Shown in pieces: positions 16,022-25,546 of a stretch of DNA of 64,000 nt. Positions within the stretch are counted from its first letter, which is position 1. Each line of letters starts with the position of its first letter. A program made the position numbers and the translations under genes. This DNA is from Bradyrhizobium guangxiense (GTDB lineage Bacteria > Pseudomonadota > Alphaproteobacteria > Rhizobiales > Xanthobacteraceae), in contig NZ_CP022219.1 in the NCBI RefSeq assembly GCF_004114915.1, forward strand, positions 5,176,501-5,240,500. Reading direction: 5' to 3'. The notes beneath the pieces were generated by a model. The model did no database searches and was not told where the DNA came from. It saw only the letters and a list, made by a program, of their open reading frames with translations.

Positions 16022-17044
16022 ATGTTGCAAACCACGAAGCGACCGGATTCTCCGGTATCCATCATCGGCGCAGGCATTGCGGGCGCCTGGCAGGCTCTGC
16101 TGTTCGCACAGGCCGGTCATGCCGTGACCTTGCACGAGCGCGGTGACGAGGCGATGACGGACGCCACCAGCCATTGGGCCGGCGGCATGCTCGCGCCCTA
16201 TTGCGAGGCCGAGGTCGCCGAACCCATCATCTCCAGGCTCGGGCTGCGCTCCCTCGACATCTGGCGGCGCGAGCTGCCCGACACGCCGTTCAACGGCTCC
16301 CTCGTCGTCGCCCATCCGCGCGAGCGCAACGATTTCGAGCGCTTTGCCCGCATGACCGAAGACCACCGCCGGCTCGACGCCGCCGGCCTTGCTGCGCTCG
16401 AGCCGTCGCTGGAGGGCCGCTTCCGCGATGCGCTGTTCTTCCCGGCCGAGGGCCATGTCGAGCCGCGCCGCGTGCTGCCGCAGCTGCACGAGCGCATCCG
16501 CGCCGCCGGCGGCACCATCAAGTTCAGCAGCGACGTCACCGTAGGGGATCTCGCAAAGGATCCTGATGGCATCGTGATCGACTGCCGCGGCATCAGTGCC
16601 CGTGACGAGCAGCCCGAGCTTCGCGGCGTCAAGGGCGAGATGATCCTGATCGAGACGGCCGAGGTGCAACTGGCGCGCCCGGTGCGGCTGATGCATCCGC
16701 GCTGGCCGCTCTACGTGATCCCGCGCGAGAACAATCTGTTCATGCTGGGCGCGACCTCGATCGAAGCCGAGGACACCGGCGTCAGCGTCCGCTCGGCGCT
16801 GGAGCTGCTGGGCACCGCCTACACCGTGCATCCCGCTTTCGGTGAAGCCCGCATCGTCGAGTTCGGCTCCGGGCTTCGTCCCGCTTTTCCCGACAATCTG
16901 CCCCGCATCGGCATTCGCGGCCGCAGGATCACCGTCAACGGGCTCTACCGGCACGGCTTCCTGATCGCCCCCGCACTCGCCGAGCTGACGCTCGCCTATG
17001 TCGAGCGCGGCCAGATCGACAACGAGGTGATGCAATGCGGGTGA
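16022..17044 (+). CDS. thiO: Glycine oxidase ThiO (thiamine thiazole synthesis)
   Basis: A 340-residue FAD enzyme of the D-amino-acid oxidase fold: the dinucleotide site VSIIGAGIAGAW is at 12-23, SHWAGGMLAPY near 50 and the C-terminal GLYRHGFLIAPALAEL are typical. It oxidises glycine to dehydroglycine (iminoacetate), which supplies the C2-N3 unit of the thiazole ring. The start ATG is directly after the TPP riboswitch. thiS starts 7 bases after its stop. The gene order (O, S, G, E, then C) keeps the thiazole genes together. Confidence 0.95.
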   Translation: MLQTTKRPDSPVSIIGAGIAGAWQALLFAQAGHAVTLHERGDEAMTDATSHWAGGMLAPYCEAEVAEPIISRLGLRSLDIWRRELPDTPFNGSLVVAHPRERNDFERFARMTEDHRRLDAAGLAALEPSLEGRFRDALFFPAEGHVEPRRVLPQLHERIRAAGGTIKFSSDVTVGDLAKDPDGIVIDCRGISARDEQPELRGVKGEMILIETAEVQLARPVRLMHPRWPLYVIPRENNLFMLGATSIEAEDTGVSVRSALELLGTAYTVHPAFGEARIVEFGSGLRPAFPDNLPRIGIRGRRITVNGLYRHGFLIAPALAELTLAYVERGQIDNEVMQCG

Positions 17045-17051
17045 TCGTCCA

Positions 17052-17249
17052 ATGCTTCTGATCATCAACGGCGAGCAGCGCGAGGTGAACGCGGCCAGCG
17101 TCGATGCGCTGCTCGCCGAGCTCGACTACGAGGGCACCCATTTCGCGATCGCGCTCAACTACGACGTCGTGCCGAAAAGCCGCTGGGCCGAGACGAGCCT
17201 GAAGGCCGGCGACGAGATCGAGATCATCACGCCGCGGCAGGGAGGGTGA
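17052..17249 (+). CDS. thiS: Sulfur carrier protein ThiS
   Basis: A 65-residue ubiquitin-like protein ending in Gly-Gly (TPRQGG), the C-terminus that is adenylated and converted to a thiocarboxylate to donate sulfur to the thiazole. The beta-grasp pattern is visible: LLIINGEQREV for the first hairpin, DEIEIITPRQGG for the last strand. The activating ThiF is not in the window. It is 7 bases after thiO; repeat B2 separates it from thiG. Confidence 0.95.
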   Translation: MLLIINGEQREVNAASVDALLAELDYEGTHFAIALNYDVVPKSRWAETSLKAGDEIEIITPRQGG

Positions 17250-17291
17250 ATGGAATGCGACCCTCTCTTCGCGACGACGGCTCTATTGGCC

Positions 17292-17388
17292 CGTCATTCC
17301 GGGGCACGCGAAGCGTGAACCCGGAATCTCGCGCCACAACTTCGAGATTCCGGATCGGTCCGCGTTCCGCGGCCCGTCGGGAATGACG
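17292..17388. repeat. Family-B palindromic repeat, copy B2, inside the thi operon
   Basis: GTCATTCCGGGGCACGCG opens and CGTCGGGAATGACGG closes the element between thiS and thiG. Internal stems surround GAACCCGGAATC and GATTCCGGATC. It ends 11 bases before the thiG start. Confidence 0.85.
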
Positions 17389-17399
17389 GGGAATCCAAC

Positions 17400-18182
17400 A
17401 TGGTGAGCTTCTACGGCAAATCCTTCGCCTCGCGGCTGCTGATCGGCAGCGCGCTCTATCCCTCGCCTGCGATCATGCAGGAAGCGATCCGCGCCTCCGG
17501 CGCGAGCATCGTCACGGTGTCGCTGCGGCGCGAATCCGCCGGCGGCAAGACCGGCGATGCGTTCTGGAAGCTGATCCGCGAGCTCGACGTCACCGTGCTG
17601 CCGAACCCCGCCGGCTGCCGCACCGTGCGCGAGGCGGTCACCACCGCCAAGCTCGCGCGGGAATTGTTCGGCACCAGCTGGATCAAGCTCGAGGTCATCG
17701 CCGACAACGACACGCTGCAGCCCGACGTCGTCGGCCTGGTCGAAGCCGCCACCATCCTGATCAAGGACGGCTTTGAAGTGTTCCCCTATTGCACCGAGGA
17801 TCTCTCGGTCGCGAGCCGCCTGGTCGAAACGGGGTGCAAGGTGGTGATGCCGTGGGCGGCGCCCATCGGCAGCGCAAAAGGCATCACCAATCGCGATGCG
17901 CTGAAGCTGCTGCGCGATCGGCTGCCCGACATCACGCTGGTGGTCGACGCCGGCCTCGGCGCACCCAGCCACGCGGCGCAGGCGCTGGAGCTCGGCTTTG
18001 ATGCCGTGCTGCTCAACACCGCAATCGCAAAAGCCGCCGATCCCGTCGCGATGGCCAAGGCCTTCCGCCTCGGCTGCGAGGCCGGCCGCACCGCTTATGA
18101 AGCCGGGCTGATGAACGCCCGCGACTTCGCTTCCCCCTCCACCCCTGTCGTTGGGACCCCGTTCTGGCATGCCGTATCCTGA
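17400..18182 (+). CDS. thiG: Thiazole synthase ThiG
   Basis: A 260-residue TIM-barrel enzyme. Lys96 in SWIKLEVI matches the Schiff-base lysine of Thi[16 protein letters not shown] and [16 protein letters not shown] are family signatures. It joins deoxyxylulose phosphate, dehydroglycine and ThiS-thiocarboxylate into the thiazole phosphate. The ATG at 17400 lies close behind repeat B2, with GGGGAA upstream. Its 3' end overlaps thiE by 14 bases, indicating translational coupling. Confidence 0.95.
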   Translation: MVSFYGKSFASRLLIGSALYPSPAIMQEAIRASGASIVTVSLRRESAGGKTGDAFWKLIRELDVTVLPNPAGCRTVREAVTTAKLARELFGTSWIKLEVIADNDTLQPDVVGLVEAATILIKDGFEVFPYCTEDLSVASRLVETGCKVVMPWAAPIGSAKGITNRDALKLLRDRLPDITLVVDAGLGAPSHAAQALELGFDAVLLNTAIAKAADPVAMAKAFRLGCEAGRTAYEAGLMNARDFASPSTPVVGTPFWHAVS

Positions 18183-18777
18183 TCGCTTCTATCCCGTCGT
18201 CGACAGCCTGAACTGGGTCGAGCGCCTGACCAAGCTCGGCGTCGGCACCATCCAGCTGCGCGCGAAAGAGCTCAACGACGCTGACGCGCTGCAGATCGTC
18301 AGCGACGCGCTGGCGATCACCAAGGACACGCAGGCCAAGCTGGTCGTGAACGACTATTGGCGTGCCGCGATCGTTGCCGGTGCAAAATATCTGCATCTCG
18401 GCCAGGAGGATTTGGCCGAAGCCGACCTCCAGGCGATCCGCGAGGCCGGCCTCAAGCTCGGCATCTCCACCCATGACGACGCGGAGCTTGAAACTGCGCT
18501 CGCCGCCAAACCCGACTACGTCGCGCTCGGCCCGATCTTCTTCACCACGCTGAAATCGATGCGCTTCGAGCCGCAGGGCATTCCGAAGATCACGGAATGG
18601 AAGCAGCGCGTGGGCACCATCCCGCTGGTCGCCATCGGCGGCATCAAGTTCGAGCACGCCGCGGAGATCTTTGCCGCGGGCGCGGATTCCATCGCGGTGG
18701 TGTCCGATGTGACACAAAACGCCGACCCCGACGCCCGCGTGCGGCAATGGCTCGGCCAGTCGAAGGAGGCGGCGTGA
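18169..18777 (+). CDS. thiE: Thiamine-phosphate synthase ThiE
   Basis: A 202-residue TIM-barrel enzyme that couples the pyrimidine diphosphate with thiazole phosphate. Conserved parts are [11 protein letters not shown] near the N-terminus (Q-x-R-x-K), LVVNDYW (about 60-66), YLHLGQEDL (about 76-84), [14 protein letters not shown] (about 118-131) and PLVAIGGI (about 151-158). The ATG at 18169 overlaps the thiG end by 14 bases; an earlier in-frame start at 18151 would lengthen the overlap without family support. Repeat A5 follows before thiC. Confidence 0.93.
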   Translation: MPYPDRFYPVVDSLNWVERLTKLGVGTIQLRAKELNDADALQIVSDALAITKDTQAKLVVNDYWRAAIVAGAKYLHLGQEDLAEADLQAIREAGLKLGISTHDDAELETALAAKPDYVALGPIFFTTLKSMRFEPQGIPKITEWKQRVGTIPLVAIGGIKFEHAAEIFAAGADSIAVVSDVTQNADPDARVRQWLGQSKEAA

Positions 18778-18800
18778 TGCACATGACACCCTGTTCATCC

Positions 18801-20838
<2,038 letters not shown>

Positions 20839-20880
20839 GGGGCGACCTCGCGCTTCCATAGCCGCATCGTGAGACGATGT

Positions 20881-20912
20881 AAGAGGCCGGGCGAAAGTCT
20901 GGCCTCTTTCAA
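20881..20912 (+). terminator. Rho-independent terminator after thiC
   Basis: AAGAGGCC (20881-20888) pairs with GGCCTCTT (20901-20908) over a 12-base loop, followed by TC and an AATTT stretch. It is 43 bases after the thiC stop. Confidence 0.8.
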
Positions 20913-21161
20913 TTTGGCACGGCATCGATCAAACAAGATGCTAGCAACATGCGGCCAGTGATCAGCATTGGCTACGCCGATCTTGGTACTCTTGCCCTGT
21001 GAGGTCCTCCGGATCTCGATCTCCGATTGCAAGTGACCAGCTCGTTCTCTGGATGACAGGATCATTTTGGCGACCGCCGAGGAACCACCAGGACCTGAAC
21101 TCCGGATTATCGTAGATGGATATCGCTCCGCTCATGCGGGCTACAGCCGCGGATAATTGAC
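20911..21161. other. Unexplained spacer between thiC and the glycosylase gene
   Basis: About 250 bases with no convincing ORF, repeat or RNA signature. It is less GC-rich than its surroundings. A reverse-strand ORF from 21065 crosses into thiC antisense and has no family features. The promoter for the next gene should lie here, but I see no clear box. Confidence 0.4.
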
Positions 21162-21704
21162 TTGCCCGACATCCTCCCCCCCCGCCTCCCCGACCAGCTC
21201 CGTCCCGACCTCCGCCTCGTCTTCGTCGGCACCGCCGCCTCGACGCGCTCGGCCGAGCTCGGCCACTACTACGCCCATCCCGGCAATCGCTTCTGGCGTG
21301 CGATCCATGAGGCCGGGATCACGCCGCGGCGCTATCAGCCAAGCGAGTTTGCAGCGCTGATCGATCTCGGGATCGGCTTCACCGATCTCTGCAAGACGGG
21401 CGCCGGGATGGATCACCAGATCGCGGCGGAGGCGATCGACGTGGCGGGGTTCAGGGCGAAGATCGACAAGTACCGGCCGCGGACGATTGCGTTCACGAGC
21501 AAGAAGGCGGCGAGCTTGTTTTACGGCGGGCCGTCAGCTGCGATTGCGCTGGGGCGGCAGGCGCGGGATCAAAGCCTGCCGGAGATTTTCGTGCTGCCGT
21601 CACCGTCGGGTGCGGCCTCCGGGCATTGGACGCTGGAGCCGTGGCGCGAGCTGGCGGCGTGGATCGCCGCGCTGGAGGTTCAACAACCACGGACCTCATC
21701 CTGA
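21162..21704 (+). CDS. Mug/TDG-like uracil or mismatch DNA glycosylase with altered motif A
   Basis: A 180-residue protein of the uracil-DNA-glycosylase fold, closest to Mug/TDG: LVFVGTAASTRSAELGHYY (about 19-37), HPGNRFWRAIHEAG and the C-terminal loop VLPSPSGAASGHW. In E. coli Mug the first motif reads GINPG with the catalytic Asn; here it is GTAAS, so that Asn is absent. It probably removes damaged or mismatched pyrimidines by another catalytic arrangement. The start must be the TTG at 21162, since a stop lies just upstream in frame. The last residues and TGA stop (21702-21704) are formed by repeat A6. Confidence 0.8.
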   Translation: MPDILPPRLPDQLRPDLRLVFVGTAASTRSAELGHYYAHPGNRFWRAIHEAGITPRRYQPSEFAALIDLGIGFTDLCKTGAGMDHQIAAEAIDVAGFRAKIDKYRPRTIAFTSKKAASLFYGGPSAAIALGRQARDQSLPEIFVLPSPSGAASGHWTLEPWRELAAWIAALEVQQPRTSS

Positions 21705-21799
21705 GGAGACCGCGAAGCGGTCGTCTCGAAGGATGGCTGCGAGCGAGGTGCGGGCCTTTCATGGTTCGAGACGGCGCTTCGCGCCTCCTCACCATGAGG
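21694..21799. repeat. Family-A half repeat (A6) with an adjoining palindrome
   Basis: 21694-21735 is only the right arm of family A (CCTCATCCTGAGGAGACC to GTCTCGAAGGATGG). A further palindrome follows at 21760-21799 (CATGGTTCGAGACGGCGC paired with GCGCCTCCTCACCATGAG). The first part supplies the stop codon of the glycosylase gene. Confidence 0.8.
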
Positions 21800-21803
21800 A
21801 TTG

Positions 21804-21860
21804 GGTAGCTCCGCCGCGGATGCCGAGCGATGGGCTTCGCTACGCTCCACCCATCCTACT
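21804..21860. repeat. Family-D repeat (GGGTAG...CACCCATCCTAC), copy D3
   Basis: GGGTAGCTCCGCCGCGGA at one side and CGCTCCACCCATCCTAC at the other, with GGGCTTCGCTACGC between. It is related to the copies at 22587 and 44378. It lies upstream of the GST gene. Confidence 0.6.
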
Positions 21861-21939
21861 GGCAAAGCAAATAGGCTGTCGGAATCCGCACTCGTCCTTC
21901 GTCCTCGGGCTACAAAGCACGATCAACCCGGAGCCCGAC

Positions 21940-22590
21940 ATGCCTCCCACCATCACCGCCTTCGAAACCTCGCCCGACCGCGGCAAGGGCCACGCGCGCG
22001 ACATGCGCGTGCGCTGGGCGCTGGAGGAGGTCGGCCAGCCTTACGACGTTCGACTCGTCTCGTTCGCCGCGATGAAAGAGCCGGCGCATGTTGCGCTGCA
22101 TCCGTTCGGGCAGATCCCGACCTATGAGGATGGCGATCTCGTGCTGTTCGAGTCCGGCGCTATCGTGTTCCATATCGCCGAACGCCACGACGGCCTGCTG
22201 CCGAAGCATGCCGATGCGCGAAGCCGCGCCATCGCGTGGATGTTCGCCGCGCTGAGCACGGTCGAGCCACCGATCGTCGAGCTCACCATGGCGATGCTGT
22301 TCGAGCGCGACAGGAGCTGGTACGCGGAGCGCCTGCCGATGCTGCAGGACCGCGTCCGGACCAGGCTCGGCGAATTGTCCCGCCGCCTCGGCAAAGCCGA
22401 CTGGCTCGATGGTGCGTTCAGCGCCGGCGATCTGATGATGATGACGGTGCTGCGGCGGCTGAACACGTCAGGCCTGCTCGACGAATATCCTGAAATTGCC
22501 GCGTATCTCTCGCGCGGCGATGCGCGGCCGGCGTTCCGGCGGGCGTTCGAGGCGCAGCTTGCGGTGTTTACCGCGGCGTCCCGTTCGTAG
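21940..22590 (+). CDS. Glutathione S-transferase family protein
   Basis: A 216-residue two-domain GST: an N-terminal thioredoxin-like domain (about 1-80, with RVRWALEEVGQPYDVRLV and the glutathione-site FGQIPTYEDGDLVLFESGAI, which contains the cis-Pro and the ES pair) and a helical C-terminal domain (90-216, with WLDGAFSAGDLMMMTVLRRL). Expected activity: glutathione conjugation or reduction of small molecules; the substrate is unknown. The ATG at 21940 begins the family homology, although the frame is open to 21487. The gene lies between two repeats, and its TAG stop is shared with the first bases of repeat D2. Confidence 0.9.
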   Translation: MPPTITAFETSPDRGKGHARDMRVRWALEEVGQPYDVRLVSFAAMKEPAHVALHPFGQIPTYEDGDLVLFESGAIVFHIAERHDGLLPKHADARSRAIAWMFAALSTVEPPIVELTMAMLFERDRSWYAERLPMLQDRVRTRLGELSRRLGKADWLDGAFSAGDLMMMTVLRRLNTSGLLDEYPEIAAYLSRGDARPAFRRAFEAQLAVFTAASRS

Positions 22591-22679
22591 GGGTGGGCAA
22601 AGCGAAGCGTGCCCACGACCTGTCTCTATCACTGACGAACGGTGGGCACGGCGCTTTCCGCGCCTTTGCCCTCCCTACG
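22587..22679. repeat. Family-D repeat, copy D2
   Basis: GTAGGGGTGGGCAAAGCG and GCGTGCCCACG form the left palindrome; GGTGGGCACGGCGC and GCGCCTTTGCCCTCCCTAC form the right one. It lies between the convergent GST and secreted-protein genes. Confidence 0.75.
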
Positions 22680-22689
22680 GCACCGTCTT

Positions 22690-23124
22690 TTACCGCATCG
22701 TGATCGCAAGCCCGCTCAAGTCCGCGTTCGCCATCAGGCCGACCTGCGTGCCGGTCAGCTCCAGGACCGCGCCCTTCTGGTTGGTCAGCACGATGGCGCG
22801 GGCGCCGGCGCCGACGGCAAGGCCTGCACCTGCGGCGCCGTAGACCCCGGCGACGTCGGAGGGGCGGTTGATGTTGCTGACGCGGCCGCGCAGCACGGTC
22901 TTGGAGCCGCCGAACACGAGGCCGTAGTCGAGGCCGCCGGTGGAGAGCCCGTAAGTGCGGCCGCGGAAGTTGAGCACGCCGCTCCCACCGGAGCCGCCGA
23001 TGATCCAGCCCGCCTTGTAGATCGTCAGCGTCACGAAGCCGCTGTCGGCCTGCGCCGCGGTCGAGAGTCCGGCCAGAGCGGCGATGGCGACCAGCGCGGC
23101 GCGAAAGGTGGATGCAAGCTTCAT
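22690..23124 (-). CDS. Secreted glycine-rich protein of unknown function
   Basis: A 144-residue precursor starting MKLASTFRAALVAIAALAGL, with a signal peptide ending near residue 24 (AQA-D). The mature part is rich in Gly, Val and Leu and looks beta-stranded (VTLTIYKAGWIIGGSGGSG, then GLDYGLVFGGSKTVLRGRV, then GAGARAIVLTNQKGAVLEL). No catalytic motif is visible. I do not recognise the family with confidence; the pattern is reminiscent of small rhizobial periplasmic proteins. I chose the ATG at 23124 for the signal peptide; the frame extends upstream to 23247 without support. Confidence 0.75.
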   Translation of the reverse strand: MKLASTFRAALVAIAALAGLSTAAQADSGFVTLTIYKAGWIIGGSGGSGVLNFRGRTYGLSTGGLDYGLVFGGSKTVLRGRVSNINRPSDVAGVYGAAGAGLAVGAGARAIVLTNQKGAVLELTGTQVGLMANADLSGLAITMR

Positions 23125-23249
23125 GGGGGTCTCCGAAGGGCTATTTTTCAAAGGTGGAATCGAATCAGGCGCAGCGAATCTACCTGATCGATCGGGGCGG
23201 CAACATGATGGGCGTAGGAGGGACGCGGTCTGCGGCCACGCACTCAACT

Positions 23250-23350
23250 GTCATCGCCCGGTTCAACCGGGCGATCCAGTACGCCGAGACGTTTGTGATT
23301 GAGCCGAGAAGCCACGGTGTACTGGATGCCCCGGTCACGCCGGGCATGAC
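23250..23350. repeat. Family-C palindromic repeat, copy C1
   Basis: TGTCATCGCCCGGTTCAACC pairs with the following CGGGCGATCCAGTACG, and a second stem lies at GTGTACTGGATGCCCCGG to CGGGCATGACAG. A relative is at 44216-44322. It occupies part of the 450-base gap 23125-23574. The rest of that gap (23351-23574) has no ORF I trust; it includes a stretch TCTGCCCTTGATTTGCCCG that I suspect, from memory only, is itself a dispersed motif in this genus. Confidence 0.75.
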
Positions 23351-23574
23351 AGCGGGGTTTGGGGCGGCAGGACGGACCAACTTCCATCATGCCATTCTGC
23401 CCTTGATTTGCCCGACGATGCAAACCTTCATTTCGCTGTTCCCGAATTTCAGAAAAATCCAACGATTTCCGCCTGATGCCTACTGTGCATGGGGTTGTTT
23501 TCGCATTTTTCGTTTTGAGCGTGCCGCCCCTGCCGCTACGCTCCAGCGTCAGCCACCGCCCTCGAGGTGATCCC

Positions 23575-23958
23575 ATGCCGATCCAGCACTTCGCGCCCCC
23601 ACCGCACGTCAAGGCGCCGCCGCTGTCCTTTGCGACGCGCGTCGGTGATCTCCTGTTCGTCTCCGGCATTCCCGGCTTCGATGCCAATGGCGCGCTGCCC
23701 GATGGCTTCGAGGCGCAGTTCGCCAATGTCGTCGTCAACATCAAGCGCGTGCTGGGCGAGGCCGGCGCCGGTATCAGTGACCTCGCCAAGGTCAACGTGC
23801 TGCTGACCCGCGCCTCCGATGTCGCCGCCATGAATGCGCTCTATGCCGGCGCCTTCGGCCCGCCGCCTTATCCTGCGCGCACCACTTGCGTGGTGCAGGC
23901 CCTGCCCGATCCGAAAATGCTGATCGAGATCGAGGCGGTGGCGTCGCTGGCGAGGTGA
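23575..23958 (+). CDS. RidA family (YjgF/YER057c/UK114) protein
   Basis: A 127-residue RidA-fold protein, complete in one domain: DLLFVSGIPGFDANGALPDG (about 24-43), FANVVVNIKRVLGEAGAG, SDLAKVNVLLTRASDVAAMN and the active-site Arg in PPYPARTTCVVQALPDP. RidA proteins hydrolyse reactive enamines and imines released by PLP enzymes and flavin oxidases. The ATG at 23575 follows GAGGTGATCCC. The frame opens to 23476, but the homology begins at 23575. No operon partner is evident. Confidence 0.92.
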   Translation: MPIQHFAPPPHVKAPPLSFATRVGDLLFVSGIPGFDANGALPDGFEAQFANVVVNIKRVLGEAGAGISDLAKVNVLLTRASDVAAMNALYAGAFGPPPYPARTTCVVQALPDPKMLIEIEAVASLAR

Positions 23959-24121
23959 GCCGCCGCGGCTGTGGCTTGTCGGGCACGCGGCCAAACCAAA
24001 TGCATGGGGAACAGCTGACATGTCCGTGAAAGGCGGCTCCCCGGCTTGCCAAGGACTTGCCAAGGACCTGCTTTTCCCGCACGAATTTTTCCATTCCTTT
24101 CGTCCCATCAGGAGATATGAC

Positions 24122-24382
24122 ATGCGTCGCGTTCTCGCGCTTTGTGCCGTTGCCGGCATCGCCACCTCCGTCTTCGCCGTGCCGGCCTTGGCCAAGGTCG
24201 GCTATTACGTGATCCGCTGGGACAACACCGGCATCTGCCAGGTCTGGAACGAGAACCTGCAGTAAAAGCCGTTCCAGATCGGGGTGTCGACCTACAAGGT
24301 GGTCAGCAAGCCGGTCCCGACCTTCCAAGAGGCGTCCGACCTGCAGATCAAGATGCGCGCCGAGCGCCGCTGCACGCTGTAG
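24122..24382 (+). pseudogene. Small secreted protein gene interrupted by an in-frame TAA
   Basis: The ATG at 24122 has AGGAG upstream and starts a signal peptide ending near residue 24 (ALA-K), then GYYVIRWDNTGICQVW. A TAA at 24263-24265 ends the 47-codon reading, but the same frame continues without another stop for 38 codons (KPFQIGVSTYKVVSKPVPTF..., then RAERRCTL) to a TAG at 24380-24382, followed by a good terminator. The continuation contains a second Cys like that at the end of the paralogue downstream. TAC to TAA (Tyr to stop) is the simplest explanation. It could be a truncated gene, a sequencing error or, less likely, readthrough. The 47-residue product may still be exported. Confidence 0.8.
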
Positions 24383-24407
24383 GCTTTTCGCGACAGAAGC
24401 GGATTTC

Positions 24408-24446
24408 GAGGGCGGATCGCGCGAGCGGTCCGCCCTCTTCTTTTTT
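24408..24446 (+). terminator. Strong rho-independent terminator
   Basis: GAGGGCGGA (24408-24416) pairs with TCCGCCCTC (24429-24437), with a further inner GCGCGAGC hairpin, followed by TTCTTTTTT. It lies 26 bases after the full-length stop of the interrupted gene, which supports the longer reading as the ancestral gene. Confidence 0.85.
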
Positions 24447-24621
24447 GCAGGCCCCACCTTGTGCGGCTGAAATCCGGCCACTGCCCGCGCGCTGTTTGAA
24501 CCTCGGCAGCGCACGGAACTACTCACATCTTGTCCGCGGCGTATCGCGAAAAGCGTCCGGCACCAGTCCTCCCCGTCATTGCCGGGAGGCGCATCACATC
24601 ATTCAATTTGAGGAGCCGATC

Positions 24622-24873
24622 ATGCGTCGTATTTCCGTGCTGTGCGCTGCCGCCGGTCTTGCCGTCACCGCGTTCGTCGCCGCGAGCCCTGCGGAGGCCA
24701 GCTATCACCTGATCCGCTGGCAGGACACCGGCTTCTGCCAGATCTGGGACGAGAGCATCCCGACGACGCCGTGGCCGGCCGGCTATCATCGCGCCAGCGC
24801 CACCGTGCCGACCTTCATCGACGCACTCGCGATGAAGGATGCCGCACTGAAGAACGGTCACTGCAGCTGGTAG
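24622..24873 (+). CDS. Small secreted protein, intact paralogue of the interrupted gene
   Basis: An 83-residue precursor with a signal peptide to about residue 26 (AEA-S), then SYHLIRWQDTGFCQIWDESI and a C-terminal KNGHCSW. It shares with the gene at 24122 the start MRR..VLCA, the Y-x-[LV]-I-R-W-[QD]-x-TG-[IF]-CQ-[VI]-W core and a terminal Cys, so the two are tandem duplicates with two conserved cysteines that could form a disulfide. The family is unknown to me. GAGGAG is 8-13 bases before the ATG at 24622. A terminator follows. Confidence 0.85.
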   Translation: MRRISVLCAAAGLAVTAFVAASPAEASYHLIRWQDTGFCQIWDESIPTTPWPAGYHRASATVPTFIDALAMKDAALKNGHCSW

Positions 24874-24896
24874 GATTTCGATCGGCGGGCGAACAA

Positions 24897-24933
24897 CCGG
24901 GCAAGGATCCCGCATCCTTGCCCGGCTGCTTTT
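24897..24933 (+). terminator. Rho-independent terminator
   Basis: CCGGGCAAGGAT (24897-24908) pairs with ATCCTTGCCCGG (24914-24925) over a 5-base loop, followed by CTGCTTTT. It serves the small secreted gene and possibly the convergent J-domain gene. Confidence 0.85.
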
Positions 24934-24949
24934 CGGGGGCCTGAAACTC

Positions 24950-25435
24950 TCACGCGTCCTTGTGCGCGCCGGGATGGATCAGGACGTCGCGCGCGGCGGC
25001 GAGGTCGATGAAGGCTTGGGCGCTGCCGCCCTGGTCGGGATGCATGCCCTTGGCCGCGCGGCGATAGGCCTGGTTGATGTCCTCGCAGGTGAGCTGCACC
25101 GCAAGCGGCAGGCCGAGCATCTTGCGGGCGCGATCCTCGCTGGACAACTGTTTCGGCATGGCGTTGCGGCGACCGAAGCGCGGCGCGGTCAGGTCGTGGA
25201 CCACATCGAGCACCACGCCGAGACGGCGCTGCGCCGCCAGCGCGACGCCGCGATCGTCATTGTCGACCGCCTGTCGCAGCACCGGAAGCGCCTGCTCGGC
25301 AGCCTGGCGCAGCGTGACATCCGGGCTCATCCGCGCGATCTCGGCCACGAGCCGGCCCGCCTCGGCCCAATCGGCCGATTGCGCCGACCGCAGGCGTTCA
25401 AGGGCTGGTTTCCAGGAGTCGAGCCGTTCCATCAT
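24950..25435 (-). CDS. J-domain (DnaJ-like) protein with helical N-terminal region
   Basis: A 161-residue cytoplasmic protein. Residues 1-95 are a charged helical region (DSWKPALERLRSAQSADWAE), and the C-terminus carries a J-domain remnant (about 105-155: RKMLGLPLAVQLTCEDINQA, then YRRAAKGMHPDQGGSAQAF) with the essential His-Pro-Asp. J-domains stimulate DnaK ATPase; a C-terminal J-domain without G/F or zinc regions makes this a type III co-chaperone. Two adjacent ATGs (25435, 25432) are the likely starts; a TTG at 25453 is the other option. No strong ribosome site is visible. Confidence 0.88.
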   Translation of the reverse strand: MMERLDSWKPALERLRSAQSADWAEAGRLVAEIARMSPDVTLRQAAEQALPVLRQAVDNDDRGVALAAQRRLGVVLDVVHDLTAPRFGRRNAMPKQLSSEDRARKMLGLPLAVQLTCEDINQAYRRAAKGMHPDQGGSAQAFIDLAAARDVLIHPGAHKDA

Positions 25436-25546
25436 GCGCGTAACGTTTAGCAATCAAGATCAGTATGCCAAGCCTGCCGTTTCCGACCCCTTAATTTCGA
25501 GTTAGCGTTTCGTGAAACTTCGAAAAAAAATCGGGAGGAAAATCTC

